This document shows, one piece after another, positions 46,680 through 60,523 of a stretch of DNA of 64,000 bases. Positions within the stretch are counted from its first letter, which is position 1; every line of letters begins with the position of its first letter. This DNA comes from Hypoxylon rubiginosum (taxonomy: Eukaryota > Ascomycota > Sordariomycetes > Xylariales > Hypoxylaceae), in contig CADCXA010000059.1 of the NCBI GenBank assembly GCA_902806565.1, positions 682,001 through 746,000 of the forward strand, in the 5' to 3' direction. The notes under the pieces are model-generated. The model saw only the letters and a list, made by a program, of their open reading frames with translations. It searched no databases and was not told the DNA's origin. Both the position numbers and the translations under genes were made by a program.

Positions 46680-47989
46680 ATGTCGCACATAGTTGTACTA
46701 GGGTACCTCCTCCCGTACTACCCCTAAACGTGTATAAGCAACAGGCTAACACCCACTCTAACTCGTAGCGCCGGCGTTATCGGCCTCAGCTCCGCTCTAA
46801 GGGTCCAAGCCGAGGGGCACACCGTGACCATCGTAGCGCGGGACTTCCCCACCGGCTCCGAGACCGTGGACGCCCAGAGCCAGATCAACTACACGTCGCC
46901 GTGGGGCGGTGCCCACAACCGACTGGTGCCGCCGACCACCCCGTCCGAAGAGCGCGAGCACGCCATGAGCCGTATGTAACATCCAGAGTTCCTTTTTCCC
47001 CTTTCTAGTATCATTTCTGCTCGCTTGAGAGTAGTCGCTCCCGAGACATGCATTAAATGAGCCAACCCCTTTCCTAAATAAGCGATTACTGACTCCTGTT
47101 GTTATAGTGCGGACCTTCGACCACATGCGTGCGGTCCAGAGCCGCCAGCCGGAGGCCGGCATCACCTTCATGAAAGGGATCGAGTATGTCGAGGCGCCGA
47201 GCGAAGCGTATTCCGCGCTCACCGAAGACAAGGCTCTGAAGCAGCTGAGGATGGAAGGGTTCCGGTTGCTACCGAGCGAGGAGCTGCCGCAGGGTGTGAC
47301 CTGGGGCTGCGAGTACGACACTTGGTGCGTCAACCCCATGGTATACTGCAGTTATCTGCTTCGTAGGTTTGCGATTCTGGGAGGAAAGGTCCTGAAGCGG
47401 GAGGTGAGGGACCCGAGAGAAATCTTCCATTTGAACTTCGAGGCGGGGCCGGTTGATACGGTGATCAACGCTTCCGGGAACGGATTTGGAGACGAAAACA
47501 TGTTCATTACGAGAGGTAAGCTATTCCATTGATATTTGCCATATAAGGATTCAAGGTCTAATGTTTAGGTCAGGCCAGACATGTCTCGTCGCCAACGCGT
47601 GCCCCGCGACGGTCACGCGGCAGAACGCAGACGGGTCGTGGACGTTTTCCGTCCCGCGAAACTTCGACGGTGGTACCATCATCGGCGGTACCAAGGAGCC
47701 CAACAATTGGGACTCGAAACCGTCTCTAGAAGTGCGCGAGACACTCTTGCGGAAGTTTGCCGCTACTTACCCGCAGATCTTGGGATCTGAGGGCAAGTTC
47801 ACCGTCATGAAGGACATCGTCGGCAGGCGGCCGACCCGTAAAGGCGGTATGAGACTGGAGGCGGAGAATCTGGATGGGAACAAGCGCATCATTCATGCCT
47901 ATGGCCTAGGCGGACGCGGGTATGAGTTGAGCTGGGGTGTTGCTGACGAAGTAGCAAGGCTGCTGGCGGGGCCCTCAAGTTCTATCTAG
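46680..47989 (+). CDS. D-amino-acid oxidase family FAD oxidoreductase
   Basis: Exons 46680-46702, 46769-46971, 47108-47515 and 47574-47989 sum to 1050 nt, 349 residues, the normal family length. The 23-nt first exon encodes MSHIVVLG and joins to [19 protein letters not shown], completing the dinucleotide-binding motif. Next come [68 protein letters not shown] and the C-terminal [15 protein letters not shown] that lies next to the flavin. From family knowledge the enzyme deaminates D-amino acids to keto acids with release of H2O2. It ends in SSI, not the SKL-type peroxisomal signal most relatives have, so location may be cytosolic. Confidence 0.88.
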
Positions 47990-49123
47990 TCTTTCAGTCC
48001 AAGCTCTGATCTCCGTCGTTTACGAAGCTCAGCCATTTCCGTACATTCTCACTTTCTGGGGACATCTATTTACTAAGCACTAAAGGCAACTATCATGCTT
48101 GTAGGATATGAAGTTGACATACGTTGGGAACAACATAGGTAGTATGATGCGAATTGATCTACTCAATATCAAATTCTCAATTTTTCGAATTGACCATAGC
48201 TCCAAATATGGAGAATTGTCGTTTGTAAACGGAAGTATACGCTATCAACGTGCATGATATTACCGACGGCTGGCTGCATGCTAGCCACTAGAAGTGGTGA
48301 CTAACAGACCGGGCAGATATCTTGCATATAAGTGGCGTTGATCTATGTGTAATGTAGCCAAATCAAAACGGCAAGCATTTGTACAATTCACGTCCACTCA
48401 TTGGGTGAATTGATACCACTGTAGAAACACGGAGTCGGGTACGCGGAGAGTGATTTGCACAGGGTTGAGCGTGGGTTGAAACTTGAGGGCCACGGTTACC
48501 TATCGACCTATGGGACCGGATTCCGGCATAACCGATCCATGGTAATGGATTTAGATTCTCCTACAAGTACATCACACGTGTTGTCGCCGGATCTACTTGC
48601 CAGCCACACAGTATCGTACCAGGTAGGTAGAAACTCGACACGACATTCGGATAACTACTTGCTTGGGTAAGAATTTGAGAAACAGACCTGCTTCCTAGGC
48701 AATTTATCGTTTGCGGCTTTTTCAACCTTTTGCTATTGGATCAGGTAGAGACAAGGGGCTTGGTCTATTAGGTAGGTAGACAGGGTAAGTGCAAGGATAT
48801 TGGATACTGCACGCTCAAGCCTCGACACAGCTGTAAGCGGGATACGTTTGACACTGTAGATATCTACCATTTTCCACGCGATTCTTCTCCAAACACACCG
48901 CATAGGCGATTCCTTCCCAAACGAGGTCCCAAACGAGGCTGATCAACGTCGTTTGCTTTTTGTAACTTAACCTGTGTTTTTCTCACCAACAATTCACAGA
49001 TATATATACTCCTACCTTCTCCTCACCTAAATCTGATTCCCGATCCCCTCAACTACCCAACCATCCCCTGTGTCGTCTCATAACTACCTCCTAGATCTCC
49101 TGACCAATCCCCCACCTGCCAAA
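47990..49123. other. 1.1-kb spacer, no supported gene
   Basis: No coding evidence. TAGGTAGGTAGA runs at about 48623 and 48771. The last 150 bp are the C/T-rich leader of the TPR-MYND gene. Confidence 0.45.
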
Positions 49124-49874
49124 ATGCCACCAAAAGTCGTCCACCACATGAACACCGTCCACCCGGGCATGTCCGCGAACGAGACGAAGGCCCTGCTCGC
49201 CGCCAACACGGAAGCCGTCCAGCTCTCCAACGCGGCCGGCGCCGCCTACCGGGCGGGCCGGTTCGAGGAGTCGATCCAGCTGAACCGGGAGGCCCTGAAA
49301 CTGAAACTGAAGGCCTACCCCGAGGGCTCGACCCAGGCGGCCATCAGCATCAACGCCCTGGGCGAGGCCCTGCTCGCCGCCGGCCGCCTGCAGGAGGCCG
49401 ACCAGGCCTTCGCCAAGGCCATCGCCGTCCGCGAGCGCGCGGGCCCCGGCCAGGACGCCGCGGCCACGCGCGAGAACATCGGCGCGCTGCGCGAGGCGCA
49501 GGGCCGGTTCGACGAGGCGCGGGAGGTGCGCGCCAGAGGCGACACGAAGAGCCAGATCCTGTGCGGAAACGAAAACGTACGTTCCTGTTTCCCCTGCCTC
49601 AACCGTGTGCCTATTTCTACGGTCAGCATTGCTGGCATCCTCCTCTACAACGCAACACCTTTTTACTAGAAAAACTTAGGAGGTACTAATCAATCTCAAG
49701 TGTCCCACCAACAAGATGTACGCCTTGAAGGGGCTCCAGGCCTGCGGCGCTTGCAAGTCGGTCTTCTACTGCACCAAGGAGTGCCAGAAGCAGGACTGGT
49801 CCAAGCGACACAAGCCGCTTTGCAAGGCGCACTGTGCTAAGGCACAGACTGGCGACCAACCGGCAACTACTTAG
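49124..49874 (+). CDS. TPR and MYND zinc-finger protein
   Basis: Exons 49124-49576 and 49701-49874, joined at CGNEN|CPTNK; the branch site is TACTAATC, 11 nt before the acceptor. 208 residues. Residues 20-140 form about three TPR-type helical pairs (LSNAAGAAYRAGRFEESIQL, INALGEALLAAGRLQEADQA, ALREAQGRFDEAREV). The MYND finger follows: C-x4-C, then CGACKSVFYCTKECQKQDW and HKPLCKAHC, with all seven Cys and one His in place. Joining at the earlier AG would separate the first two ligands, which is why I prefer this acceptor. TPR-MYND proteins bind partner proteins through both modules; no enzymatic domain (such as SET) is present. Confidence 0.85.
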
Positions 49875-50601
49875 TTAGCGGCGATGAGGGTGACGATAGA
49901 GGTGTGTGATGAAAAAAAAATTACTCTGCGTAAGATGGCTTAGGTAGACCAGCCTAAATGCGAACCCAACGAGATATTGATACAATTTCAAATGTCTAGA
50001 ATTGCGTAATTTCTCATGAGTGAGGCCCCTCATCATCTTTGCTAAGAAGAGTTTATCGTCAAGAGTGAGGTAGGTAGCTGCCTACATGGGGATAATATCC
50101 CGTAAATTGATGGGAGACTTGCATCGAATCAGAACATGAAATCCTCACTACAACCTCTTTCTCCTGAATGCTAGACAGGGATCGGCATTTGGGTCTATAA
50201 AATTGATCTTATCTGGCGATCTTCGGATATGATCTCATTTAAGGTGTCATTGCGTTCTATTGATGAACCCGCTAAGAGCTGGAGGAATGAGATGGCAAAG
50301 ATAAGGGGAACGGAGACAGGGCCAGGTAAAGTAGAGTAAATTATAGTGGAATTATCTCCAATGCCACACCGAGAATACCGCGACACCTAGCACTAGTCCT
50401 TCAAAGGTGAGAATATCATCAATTATAAACTTGCTTCGGTGAGCATGTCTCTAGTCTAATTCACCCTACCTGATCAAGGCAGAGTCCCTATCGCATATAA
50501 TACATGCGTTCACCTGCCACCAGATGTACATATCTTAGGAGTCCTAAACAGAGTCCACACCCTCACAGTGCCTGTCATCGTACTCCCCTCGCCAACCAGC
50601 T
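49875..50601. other. Spacer between TPR-MYND gene and MDM12
   Basis: Convergent gene ends; AGGTAGGTAGCTGCCTAC lies at about 50069-50086. No gene seen. Confidence 0.45.
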
Positions 50602-52236
50602 TCAAACAAGAAACGTCCAGAAGCTCGGGTACACAAACTCCTCCTCGAATATGCGTCGAACCTGTTCGAGGACGAACTTCTCGACCTTGCCCACGTTCTT
50701 GAGGCTCTGCTTCGAGCCCTCCCTCTGCCCGATCTCGCTCTCGACCCTTACCTCCTGCAGCAAGCTACCAAGCCCCCCCCTGCGCTGCGTATGCGCGCTA
50801 CCACCACTACCACCGCCACTACCTCCAGCAGCAGCAGCAGCAGAACCAGCACCAGCACCTCCCCCCGCCGCAGCATCGTCTCCCTCGTCGTCGTCCTCAT
50901 CATCCTGCCCCACGGCCGCGAGCGCGTCCTCAGGGCTCAGGAAGCAGAAGTGCACGCGCTTCCGGATGTAGGCGACGACGCCGACGCCGTCGAACGTGAG
51001 CCCCGTGATGTGGAGCCGGACGGGTATACCGACGAAGCTCGGCATCGGGTAGTCGAGCAGGATCTCGGCCGTCAGCATCAGCTTGACGTCGCCCGCGTAC
51101 TTGATTCGGAACACGGCCTGCAGGTCATCGACCCGGGGCTCCCGGAACTTCTTGGCCTCTTCCGAGTCGTCTTCTTCCGAGCCTTCGCCCGAGTCTACCC
51201 CTCCGTCGTCTATGGCGCTTTCGTTATTTCCGAATCCTTCGTTGGCGGCCCCCCGGAAAGAAGAAGATCCCGACAGGTGCGGGTGCGGATGCGTACCCGA
51301 GCTGGCGTCCCTGGTGGGCGGCCGCGACGGCCCGGCCGACGTGGGCGCTAGAGTCGACACGCTATGTTTCTCTCTAAGCGGGTGCTGCAGGGGCGCGAGC
51401 GAGGCCGGGATCGGGGACGGAGACGACGGGATGGGAGACGGGAAGTCCGTCGCGGATATGGAGCTCTGCGACGGGTTTCTGCTGTGACCGCGGCTCCGTG
51501 AATGGTGGTTGGGCGACGGGTATCTCCGCGGCGGCGAGTGCGGGCCTGCTCCTCCCATCTCTAGCCAACCGTTCAGGTGCTGTGCTCCCGCGACAGCCGC
51601 CAGCGGCGTCTGTGTACCGGACCAAGTAGTTGCGAGTTTGGATTGGAAGTAGTGCATATTAGCCGTGCCACCAGGCACCCCGGGCGTCGGCATTCCGAGG
51701 CCTAGGAACGGAGTGCCTATGTCGGGGGTCCCCGGGGCGCTACGCAAACCGGCGACATGGATATGTGGCGGGTAGAGACCCTCCGGGTAGCTTCCCATAC
51801 CATTTCCCGTCCCACCTCTACGTCCATTTCCTCCCCTCCCTTCTAACCTCCGAATCTGGTCCGCTCTTCTCCTTCGTTCCGCGGCTCTTATCGCGTCAGA
51901 CACGTCTTCAGCATTCACGCCACCCCCACCCCCGTGACCCATTCTACTGCCATCACCATCTTCCTGACTTTCATCATCCTCTTCTTCGTCGTCATCCTCG
52001 TCGTCAGGCACGTCCGGGTTCTCCTCGTAAAAGTCCGGCAGGGGGTCGCAGATGTCCTTCAGCACGACGCTTGGCGGTATGGTACCGAACGCGAAATCGT
52101 GGACGGTGACGGACTTGATGAAGCGGGGCAGCGGTACCGACTGAAACTTGGTATGAATAAAGTCGCGGATGCGCTCGGCAAGGGCTGCCCCGTCCTGGCC
52201 GCCCGTCAGAGTTTCCCAGTTTAGGTCTATCGACAT
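50602..52236 (-). CDS. MDM12: ERMES complex subunit Mdm12
   Basis: 544 residues in one exon, start [13 protein letters not shown], followed by [20 protein letters not shown] and [20 protein letters not shown]: the SMP lipid-binding domain start that defines Mdm12. The domain resumes at [40 protein letters not shown] and VHFCFL, and ends at [20 protein letters not shown]. Between the two halves sit long low-complexity inserts: an Asp/Glu-rich acidic tract, a Ser/Pro-rich stretch of about 170 residues, and an Ala/Gly run. Yeast Mdm12 has 271 residues; filamentous fungal orthologues are longer, and this is at the long end. The protein tethers ER to mitochondria with Mmm1, Mdm34 and Mdm10 and moves phospholipids. 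Confidence 0.95.
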   Translation of the reverse strand: MSIDLNWETLTGGQDGAALAERIRDFIHTKFQSVPLPRFIKSVTVHDFAFGTIPPSVVLKDICDPLPDFYEENPDVPDDEDDDEEEDDESQEDGDGSRMGHGGGGGVNAEDVSDAIRAAERRRRADQIRRLEGRGGNGRRGGTGNGMGSYPEGLYPPHIHVAGLRSAPGTPDIGTPFLGLGMPTPGVPGGTANMHYFQSKLATTWSGTQTPLAAVAGAQHLNGWLEMGGAGPHSPPRRYPSPNHHSRSRGHSRNPSQSSISATDFPSPIPSSPSPIPASLAPLQHPLREKHSVSTLAPTSAGPSRPPTRDASSGTHPHPHLSGSSSFRGAANEGFGNNESAIDDGGVDSGEGSEEDDSEEAKKFREPRVDDLQAVFRIKYAGDVKLMLTAEILLDYPMPSFVGIPVRLHITGLTFDGVGVVAYIRKRVHFCFLSPEDALAAVGQDDEDDDEGDDAAAGGGAGAGSAAAAAGGSGGGSGGSAHTQRRGGLGSLLQEVRVESEIGQREGSKQSLKNVGKVEKFVLEQVRRIFEEEFVYPSFWTFLV

Positions 52237-52948
52237 GGCGGTAACGGTGATGTAAGGTTTATTATTCTCATTCTGTTCATTTCATTCTTATTGAAAGTTT
52301 TTCATGGCTCGGCTTGTTACAAGTTCCCTCGCAGATGAAAACAAGCAGTGTTATTTGTAGTTGTGATGAGACATGCTCACTTAGTCGTATGTTTTAAGAG
52401 AGGTTTTGATGATGAACGGGACCGGGGCTCCGTCAAAATCCTAGGGTGTTGAAGAAGGAAAGTCGGGAGATTTTAGCGGGTGGTAAGGCGGGGCTCGGCC
52501 TCTAAACATGCAGCTTTTAGCTTTGCTCTAGGGGATGTTTATACGTCATTCGTCCACCCTATTGAGCCTCATCTATCATTAGTAATGTCTAACCCTCACT
52601 CTTCATGCAGTAGACATTCACAAGTATCAGGTACATGTGAAGACCCGGATTGTCCAAAAAAAGTATAGAGGTATTAAATAAACTGATTATCATCAATGGG
52701 GGTATCCTGCAAAGGAAACAAGAAAAAATGCCAAATTTGATGATGCCCTTCCATGTTCCTGCCCCCCTTAATGAAACCTCTCGGCCACATTTTCGTGTAG
52801 GTTGCCCTGCGTCTTTCCATTTTTTTATCATAACGCCACATAACTTCGTGTCAAAGTCAAAGTTCAATACACGTCGCTCGTACAATATTACATACGCTAT
52901 GCCCGCTATACCTACCATGCCCACGCCGAATAAAATGCTGTCGAGAAA
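52237..52948. other. FAB1 3' UTR and MDM12 promoter
   Basis: Spacer between two minus-strand genes in tandem; frames in it are not supported. Confidence 0.5.
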
Positions 52949-55900
52949 CTATACTATGCCGGCCTCCGCAACTGGTGCTTCATCATCTCTTGCGACATTC
53001 ATTTCTGCTCGCGGCCTGGACGCTAGTAGCGGCGTGCTGAACTGATGCCAGCAGTTTGGTGCCTCGAGAATGTACCTGATTTTGAGCATCAGTAACCATC
53101 TTCTCTGAAACTGTCTCTAAAGGGTGACGTACCTTGCCATGGCCTCTCTAAATCTGGACTTATATTCTTTGGGACTGGTTACAGTCGGTCTGTTGCGGCC
53201 GCCACCTGCAAACCCGCGGTCCTTGATCCAGCTTTCCAGCTTCTTGTCCCATGTATATGTTCGGATACAGTCGATGATACCCACCACCAACTCCTTCTTG
53301 ATCTCGTCGACCGCGATCATAAGGGAATAGTCCATGACATTCTGCCGGGCCAGGAAAAGCGTATCATTCCAGACCGACACGCGCAGGAGTTTTTTGGAGT
53401 GCTCTCTAGCGAAAAGCGGCGATTCGTAAATATACTCGACCATGTTCTCATCGAGGAGCACTTCGTTCTGTTCGCCAGTCGACTGGATCTTTCGGTTCCG
53501 CATGGATCCCTTGAGGTCGAAAATCCTAGTTGGCTCTCGACCATAAAATAGGTTCTCCATGAGCAGCAAGTCTAGTTTGATCTCCGTGTTCGTCACAGGG
53601 TTCTTTATTACCACTTGGAAGAACCCTAGCATCTTGGCGATGACCGACGGGAGATCATGGAAAAGCGCCTCTGCCATTAAGCTGAAATACGCTGGCGCGA
53701 ATTTAAGGAACGCGGCTGTCTCTACTGGCGACAGCGACTATTATGGCGATTAGTTGGTTGGTATATGTGGGACTCAATTTTCTCTTACCTTCATCACCAA
53801 TCGATCATCCTGTGTCTTTAGAAACACGGATTTTGTCTTGCCACCCTTGGAGTCCCATTTAAGACATCGGGATAAGGATTCAATGATACGGTCGGCGACA
53901 CCACACTTTCGTCGAAGGGCATCAAACTGTTCAGCGTAGAAGATTTTGACAAGCATTTTCGCCGTGCCCTCGGTAAACTGGTACTTGAAATGGCTACTTG
54001 ACGTGTGGACAAGTTTATCCTCCAAGGAATGTTCCGTTGTGGGTTCTCCAGTATCCGAATAGACCTCAGACGCTGTATCGTCTTCCTTTTCTGACGAAGC
54101 AGCTGCATTTTCGAATGGCTTGAGGTAAAATTTCCGAAGCTTGTCCTTGTAGTCCTCGGAGCTAAGGGCAAATGCGATAAGAGAACTCGGCTCATCCTCA
54201 CGAACGATGATGTCTGAATCGATGAAGATATGATCCGTAGCGTTTAGGGGGTAATCCAGAGGTAGCCATTGACTGGCTGATCGTTCATTCCAAAAATTAG
54301 TGAGAACCTTCATGAAATTGTTCTTATCTTGTCTGGGAAGTTCTATAGGGATTTCGGTGCTAGAGTCAAAAGACTCGGCGATTTCTTCGAGCGTACTACC
54401 GTCAATCAACGAATTTTCAGTATCACTCTCCCCTTGTTCATCATCCGTCGGCCCCAAACTATTATTGTAGGTTTGGTCGTCAGTTTCTACTTCGGTTGCG
54501 GTTTCGTCAGCATGGTGAGCCGCCGTTTTTGAAGATTCCGCGTCCTGCGATGGTTGTTCAACAATTTCACTTGCTTTGTGAGACTCTCCTGGCTCTGTTG
54601 AGATAGCAGGCTTGGGCTCAAGTTGCTCCGTTGTTGTTAGTCGTTCATCTTCTACTGGACCTGGTTCCTGCACCGCCTCATCGACATCTTCGTAGACCTC
54701 GACTATGGCTTTGGTTGAAGTATGCTGGAGGAAAGGCCTCGCATGGGACATTTTTTGTTTTCGTTTTTCGCGATCCTTCTCGCGCTCTTTCTCGAACTCC
54801 CGGCTTAGCTGCTCGAAATGCTTGCGAATAGTAGAGACTCTCGAGTCTTTCTTGCCCACGAAGCGCGGAATAGAAGACTGATTGACCTTTCGATGAGACC
54901 TAAGATTACTAAATAGTTTCTTCTCCCCTTTGGCAGATTCATTAGTTAGGACTTTTCGAAGTTCGTTCCCAAGCGGTGCCTCCGCGGATGACACTCTGTC
55001 CTTCTCTTTGCTGGCACTAAAAGATTTCTTTCCCGTTGCGGAATGCATGCGAGGTAAGGTCGGCATGCTATTGACTGGATGTGATAGGGCGCGAACCATG
55101 GGTGGGGATACGTTCATTCCCATCCTACGAGAAGGACCGCGCTCGGTTGTCATCTTAGGAGGCCCTGGAATGGTCTTGGGTTGTTCATTTGCCGCCATAG
55201 TGGACGCAATTGCGTTCTCGGGTACAGACTGCTGACGACGACGAAGTTGTTCGACATGTTCCGTTAACGACATCGGTGGTGCAGTAGCGGCTGGAGATTT
55301 AGGTGGGAGATCTGGAGTTATCGTCTCTGCTTGACTGGAATCGGCCAACGGAGGCACTTGTGGGATAACAGCACTGTTTTCTGGCTGGCCTGGAACCGAG
55401 GAACTAGCTACAGGCGATTTAGGAGTCGCAAGATCGAGCGGCTCGACTCTTTCTAGGGTCGCTTCTTGGGGCACAGCATCTAAAGGGGTTTTCTCCTGGA
55501 TAGTATCAAGCTGAGAGGATTCAGGCGCAACCTCTGACGGCTGGATGTCCGATTTAGTTTCATGATCCGGAAGAGTCACCCGCGTACTTTCTTCGGTAAT
55601 AGCCTCATTCGAAGCCTCATTGCTGGTCAGAGATTCCTTCGATTCGTCCGTGAACATTTTGCGTAGATGAATCATGGTCAAGCGCCGAATATCCTTATCG
55701 GATGGCAGAAAATCAGCCTCGAACTTTGTGAATGCAGTATCCCATTCCGTCACCTTGACGAGCATCTCTCGAAGAACGACATTGAACGGAATAACCTCGT
55801 AATACTTCGAATCCATGTATTTCTCCTGAAGTTTCCGTACGAGCGAGGAGTGATCATCCTGAATCTTTTTTGACAGGCGCTCCATCTCCGCTTTACACGC

Positions 55901-58900
55901 ATCGGCCTTTTCGGGAAGAATGTTGTCGGTGTTGATGGCTTTCAGCCTAGCTTTGACTGAAGCTGTAAAACGGGTCCATTTGTCTTGAGCATTGGTAAAT
56001 ATTTCATTCTTCATGTTCAGGTCATGTTCGACATTCCACGTAATCCTGGCCCTAGGAACAATAATCTCTAGGAGGTCAATAGGGTCGTAATGAATTCGAA
56101 GAACTTTGCCCTGGGATCCAAAGTAACGTATGTGGTCGCGATGATGGTCGTGTGGACAATTCCAACCGTCTCCGTCCTCGTCCTTAACTAGACGGGCGCC
56201 TCTACTCCAAAACGACAACTCAAGGTATTTTCCAAATGAATACTTCCAGGTCCCCTTGGACATCTCCATCTCACTGGTTTCTCGTTTGCAAAGTTTACAG
56301 TAGCTCCACATCGTAACACTGTCTCCGCGGTGTCTACCTCGAGTATCTGGCTCGATGAAAATGGTGATACGTGCTTCGCCATGAACGTAAGTTCTGTGAT
56401 GCTCGTACATCTTGCGATCACAGCCGTTGGCCGTGCAGGTTTTGTCGGCAGCATAGCAAAGGTCTTCCACATATTGACCCAGAGTACAGTCAGGATCCAT
56501 GCCACTGCCACCATCGACATGCTCGTCATAAAAACCAAGCGCAATGAGCGTCGGCTCCAGGCAAGGAATTTTGGTCTCGGTGCAAATGACCGAGTGCAAA
56601 ACAACAATGTTCTGGTGCGCATAGGGTTCAAATAGACCAATGTTACCCTGTATGTAGTTTTCCCACTGCCTCGTTTGGGTTTGATAATAATAAAGGGCTT
56701 TATCATACTCGGCATCGTGGACAGCGTGGAGAATTTCCATAAATTGTCGAGGAGCTTTATGACCAGTTTCAAGAACCATCTTCGGTTTGATAAGCTGAAA
56801 CTTCTGTGGGTGTGACTTTTCGCTATCGACGCGCTCTTCAATGACATCTTGGTCTCGAAGTCGCTTTAAGTGCACTAGTCTTCTCTCTTGTTCCCGAGCT
56901 TTCATGAGAAGATATGGCTGTGCGAATTTAACAAAGGGGGATGCTGAGAGAATTTTCGTCTCATACTTAGCCACCATATCGCTGTAAAAGGTCGGCATGG
57001 GAATATCCTCCGGAACGATGTTGTCGTTGGTCGTACGAGAGTGTGTTTCGTGTAAAGAGACGAATTTGTCAGTTTCTTGAGTGGTCTGTGAAGGTTGGTC
57101 CTGTAGACCTGTATTGCTCGGTGCCGCCTCAGCCGAACCTTGAGAAGGATGATCTTCTTGACTAGAAGGCACATCATCTTGAGTCGTGGCTGGCAAACTT
57201 CTCTGTCCGTCGTCATCAGTAACGGACGTTCTCGTACCCAGCGAGGCTTGACTTTCATCAGTAGCCTGACTGCGGTCCCTAGATAAGTCCTCGCTTGTAG
57301 GAAGCTGTATATAAGAATCCCGCATCAAACATGATTCGAGTTTGAGGTTGTACACTACATACACCATAAACTCGGTTATGCGTTTGAGCTTAGCAAGAAT
57401 AGGTGTTGGTGCGCCTCTGAGAGCGATTGTACAACCAAGGTCCTCCTCGTTGCTAGACAAGAAGATGTAAGTCTTCTTCCGGCCAGGAATGTCCTCATTG
57501 ACGAACGTTCTGACCTCATAGCCTGTGCTCTTCCCCGTTTGAAACTGATGTGGAGGAAGAGCCAACATATCAACAGACGAGATGATCTCAGTTTCTAAGC
57601 ACCTCGAAACAGCTGAAAGTACTGAGGGCTTGACGTTATAGGCGACTGATATTTTCGCGTCCGCCAAAAACTGCAATGCAAGGCCAGACACGCTCTTCTC
57701 GGTCAAAAGCAACTGAGGCCGAAGGGCTATAATTCTGTTCACCAACTGTCTCAGGAACTCCCGCTCTTGCTCGATGACTGGCTGCAGACTCATGAATTGC
57801 TGTTGGTGCCGCTGGTATTCAATTGGAAAAGACACAATGACCACACGAGGGTTGGGCATACGCCTCGGCATGGTCTTCAGCGCGAGCTTCTTCGTAAATA
57901 TTACCCCAGAAACGTAACATGTATCGCTAGGCCGCCCTCCTGGGATCTTCTTGAGTTTGACGTAGTGCCGGATGTCAATATCGTCTCCTCTGTCAATATC
58001 CGGATCAACAGATGAGGTACATTTCAAGAGAATCGGAACCAGTGCCTTCTCCCATGCGGTCACGTTTGGCACATTGGCGTCTTGGAGTAGCTGTCGCAAA
58101 AGCTTGCGAACGTGCAATAAACTTGCCGGGTTAAGTTCGAGCCGAGGCTCGTTGTCTCCTTTCATCGATGAGCTTCGAGTGAGTCGCGGGAGTTCAGATC
58201 CTCCCGGGTTATCAAACAACGGTAGGGTCTCGTTTGATCCGGTCGGGCCCCTTAAAGCGGATGATTTCGGCCGAGGAGAGCGGACGTGATGCCCACTGGC
58301 AATACTCATGTTCCGCCGCCTGGAAGACCTCGGATGTAGTTCATCGAGGGCCCGACTAGTGAAACTCACGCCACTAATGCTTTTCTCCGTCGTCGCCCTG
58401 TTTCTAACTCTCCTTCCAGCGCTGAGATACGCACCAAAACTTGTTCTCTCGGGGTCAGTCACGGGGGATGCATGAAAGTCAGATCCAGCCATCGCCCCTG
58501 CAATGCTCATTTGTTCGTCCCCGCTCGATTCGTCTGACATGAATGGGGCCAAGTCTGGATCAATAACATTATCGTCATGGAAAGCGTGCAGGCCGGTCTT
58601 CTTACTTGCTTCTTCTTTTGCAGACTTCCGGAATGGCGCTCTCTGCTCTGGAGAAGCTTTGAGGCGATTCCACAAATTATGCTTCGAATGGTGGCGTCTA
58701 TGACCTGAGGACTGCGGCCTGCCCGAGGTAATGGATTTCAATGATCTGGACGAGCTGGGCCTACTAAGCTGTGGCGCACCGATCTCTAACACGGCCGAGT
58801 TACGGTTTGAAGATTCACCAATGCGTCTCGTAGCGGGGATGGCCATCATCGGCGCAGTCAGTGATCTGCTATCATCGTCTAGATCGTCGGTCCTTTCGGA

Positions 58901-60523
58901 GATACTAGCATCATCTCGATCGACTCTCGAAAATGGGGAGTATCCCCGCCTCGATTGGTTATGGCGGAATATTGCTGGGAGGTAGGAATCATCGGCCGAG
59001 TCGTCCGATCCCGCCCCGTCCTGTCTTTGGAGGATGATACTCAGACAGGGCTTACACACACGCAATGTCCCCTGAACGCCAAATCGTTGACCCGAGATGA
59101 TGGACGTACACCCACTGTCAAAAATACAGCCACATGTTCTGCAGTGATGCTTACGGCGAAAGGCAGTGAAGGGAGCAGCACACAAAAAGCACTCCTTACA
59201 GGTCTCGTCGGCCATCCAGAAATCTTTACTTAAGACTTGTTTTCGCATGGAAGCAAGTTTGGCGTTCACTACTTCAGGAGCACCTTCGTCAGTCGTCGTA
59301 CCCGGAATTCTATACTCCCCCGATCTCATTCGCTGGGGTTCGGGAACTTGAGCAAAGGACTCGTGATGGATACTATTGTGAGCTGACGTGCTTATAGGAC
59401 TGTGTTCCGTAGTGCCTCGTGATAAGGATGAGGACCTTGAGAGGTCACCAGAAGTGCGAGAATGGCTGATTCGATTAATAAGAGCTGGTCGTTTAATGCT
59501 TTCCTTAGCAGAGAGCCGACTCGGAAGAGGCAACAAATGGGGGTCTGATATAGCCGAACTAGAGGCAGTGGAAATAGGAGGCGCATTGTGGGATCTTTTT
59601 ATAGGGCTAGTAGGAGAGTCGGGGTTTCCATCAGCACTGGTCCCATCCTCTCGCCTGGAGTGGGTAGAAATTACAGTCCTATCGAGTGTCGGGGCTCGCC
59701 TTCTACCTGCTGATGTCTCGGGGATTAGAACAGCAGTCTGGCCTTCATTTGGCTTGCTGATACTTCTCCTACTATGTCCTCTGCCTTGGCCTTCCTCAAC
59801 CCTCGACGATGTACCACGGGGTCCCTCCTTGAAAGCGCTCACATGTACGGGTGCAACGGCAGCGGTTGCCTTTGTCATGTTTGGTATGCTTTGGCGACTT
59901 GAAGATGCGGATTTAGAGGTGGCGGCCCCGGCGAGGTTCGTAACAGATGAGGCTATTGTTGACTGGGGCTGCTGTGACTGGCTTTCGTTCGTAAAGGCTG
60001 CCCCGGAGGAGGCAACAGTAGATGCCATCGGGTCCGACAAAGTTGAATTGAAGGTGGAATTAGTAACGCCTGTGTCGGTACGCAGCAATGGGGCGGAATG
60101 TTTAGAAGTTGTAGCCGTAGTGCTAGAGCTCCTCTTTGACGCAGTATCCCCATCATTTGGCTCGGGATTCTCCTTGGCAGCCGTTGTTGCTGTGGACTTG
60201 TCTTTCGCACTGACGCCAACGACCTCTTTGATGCGAGAGTAGAGGCCACTTAGTCCATTTTGTACTAGATCACCTGCGAGTCCTTTCGTTTCGGCGGTAG
60301 CTGCGCTTTCGGGTGGCGGCGCCAGATCATTGAAGGTTGTCAAGACATCCTCCTGGTGCTTGGCAGAAGTATGGATCTTGTCCAAGGCTTGAGCGAGCTG
60401 GTCCTTGTCGATTTCAGAGGGTACGAGGGAGGACGAAGCAATAGATCCATTGCGAGATTTCGGAGCCGAAGAAGCCACCGTCGAGAGTGAGAGCGGAGTT
60501 GGGGGAGGTTTCTTGTCAGACAT
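52949..60523 (-). CDS. FAB1: 1-phosphatidylinositol-3-phosphate 5-kinase Fab1
   Basis: Three exons: 60523-53789, 53737-53133 and 53075-52949 (introns of 51 and 57 nt), 2488 residues. In order: disordered Ser-rich N-terminus; FYVE zinc finger at about residues 450-520 (CKECFLCAAPF, RRKHHCRTCG, RVCKPC); CCT/chaperonin-like domain; Cys-rich region; long disordered linker; and the PIP-kinase domain at the C-terminus with YGREPTRIFDLKGSMRNR, MDYSLMIAVDE and IIDCIRTYTWDKKLESWIKD. The last exon gives YILEAPNCWHQF, which is conserved in fungal Fab1 and is missed without splicing. The enzyme makes PI(3,5)P2 on vacuole and endosome membranes. I took the second ATG (MSDKKPPPTPLS) as start; another lies 9 nt upstream. 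Confidence 0.95.

Noticed and set aside
50791..51487. Plus-strand frames across MDM12
   Set aside because: Shadows of the Ser/Pro/Ala-rich inserts; no conserved motifs.
59388..60242. 284-codon plus-strand frame opposite the FAB1 N-terminus
   Set aside because: Lies opposite low-complexity Ser/Thr-rich coding sequence and has no domain; chance frame.
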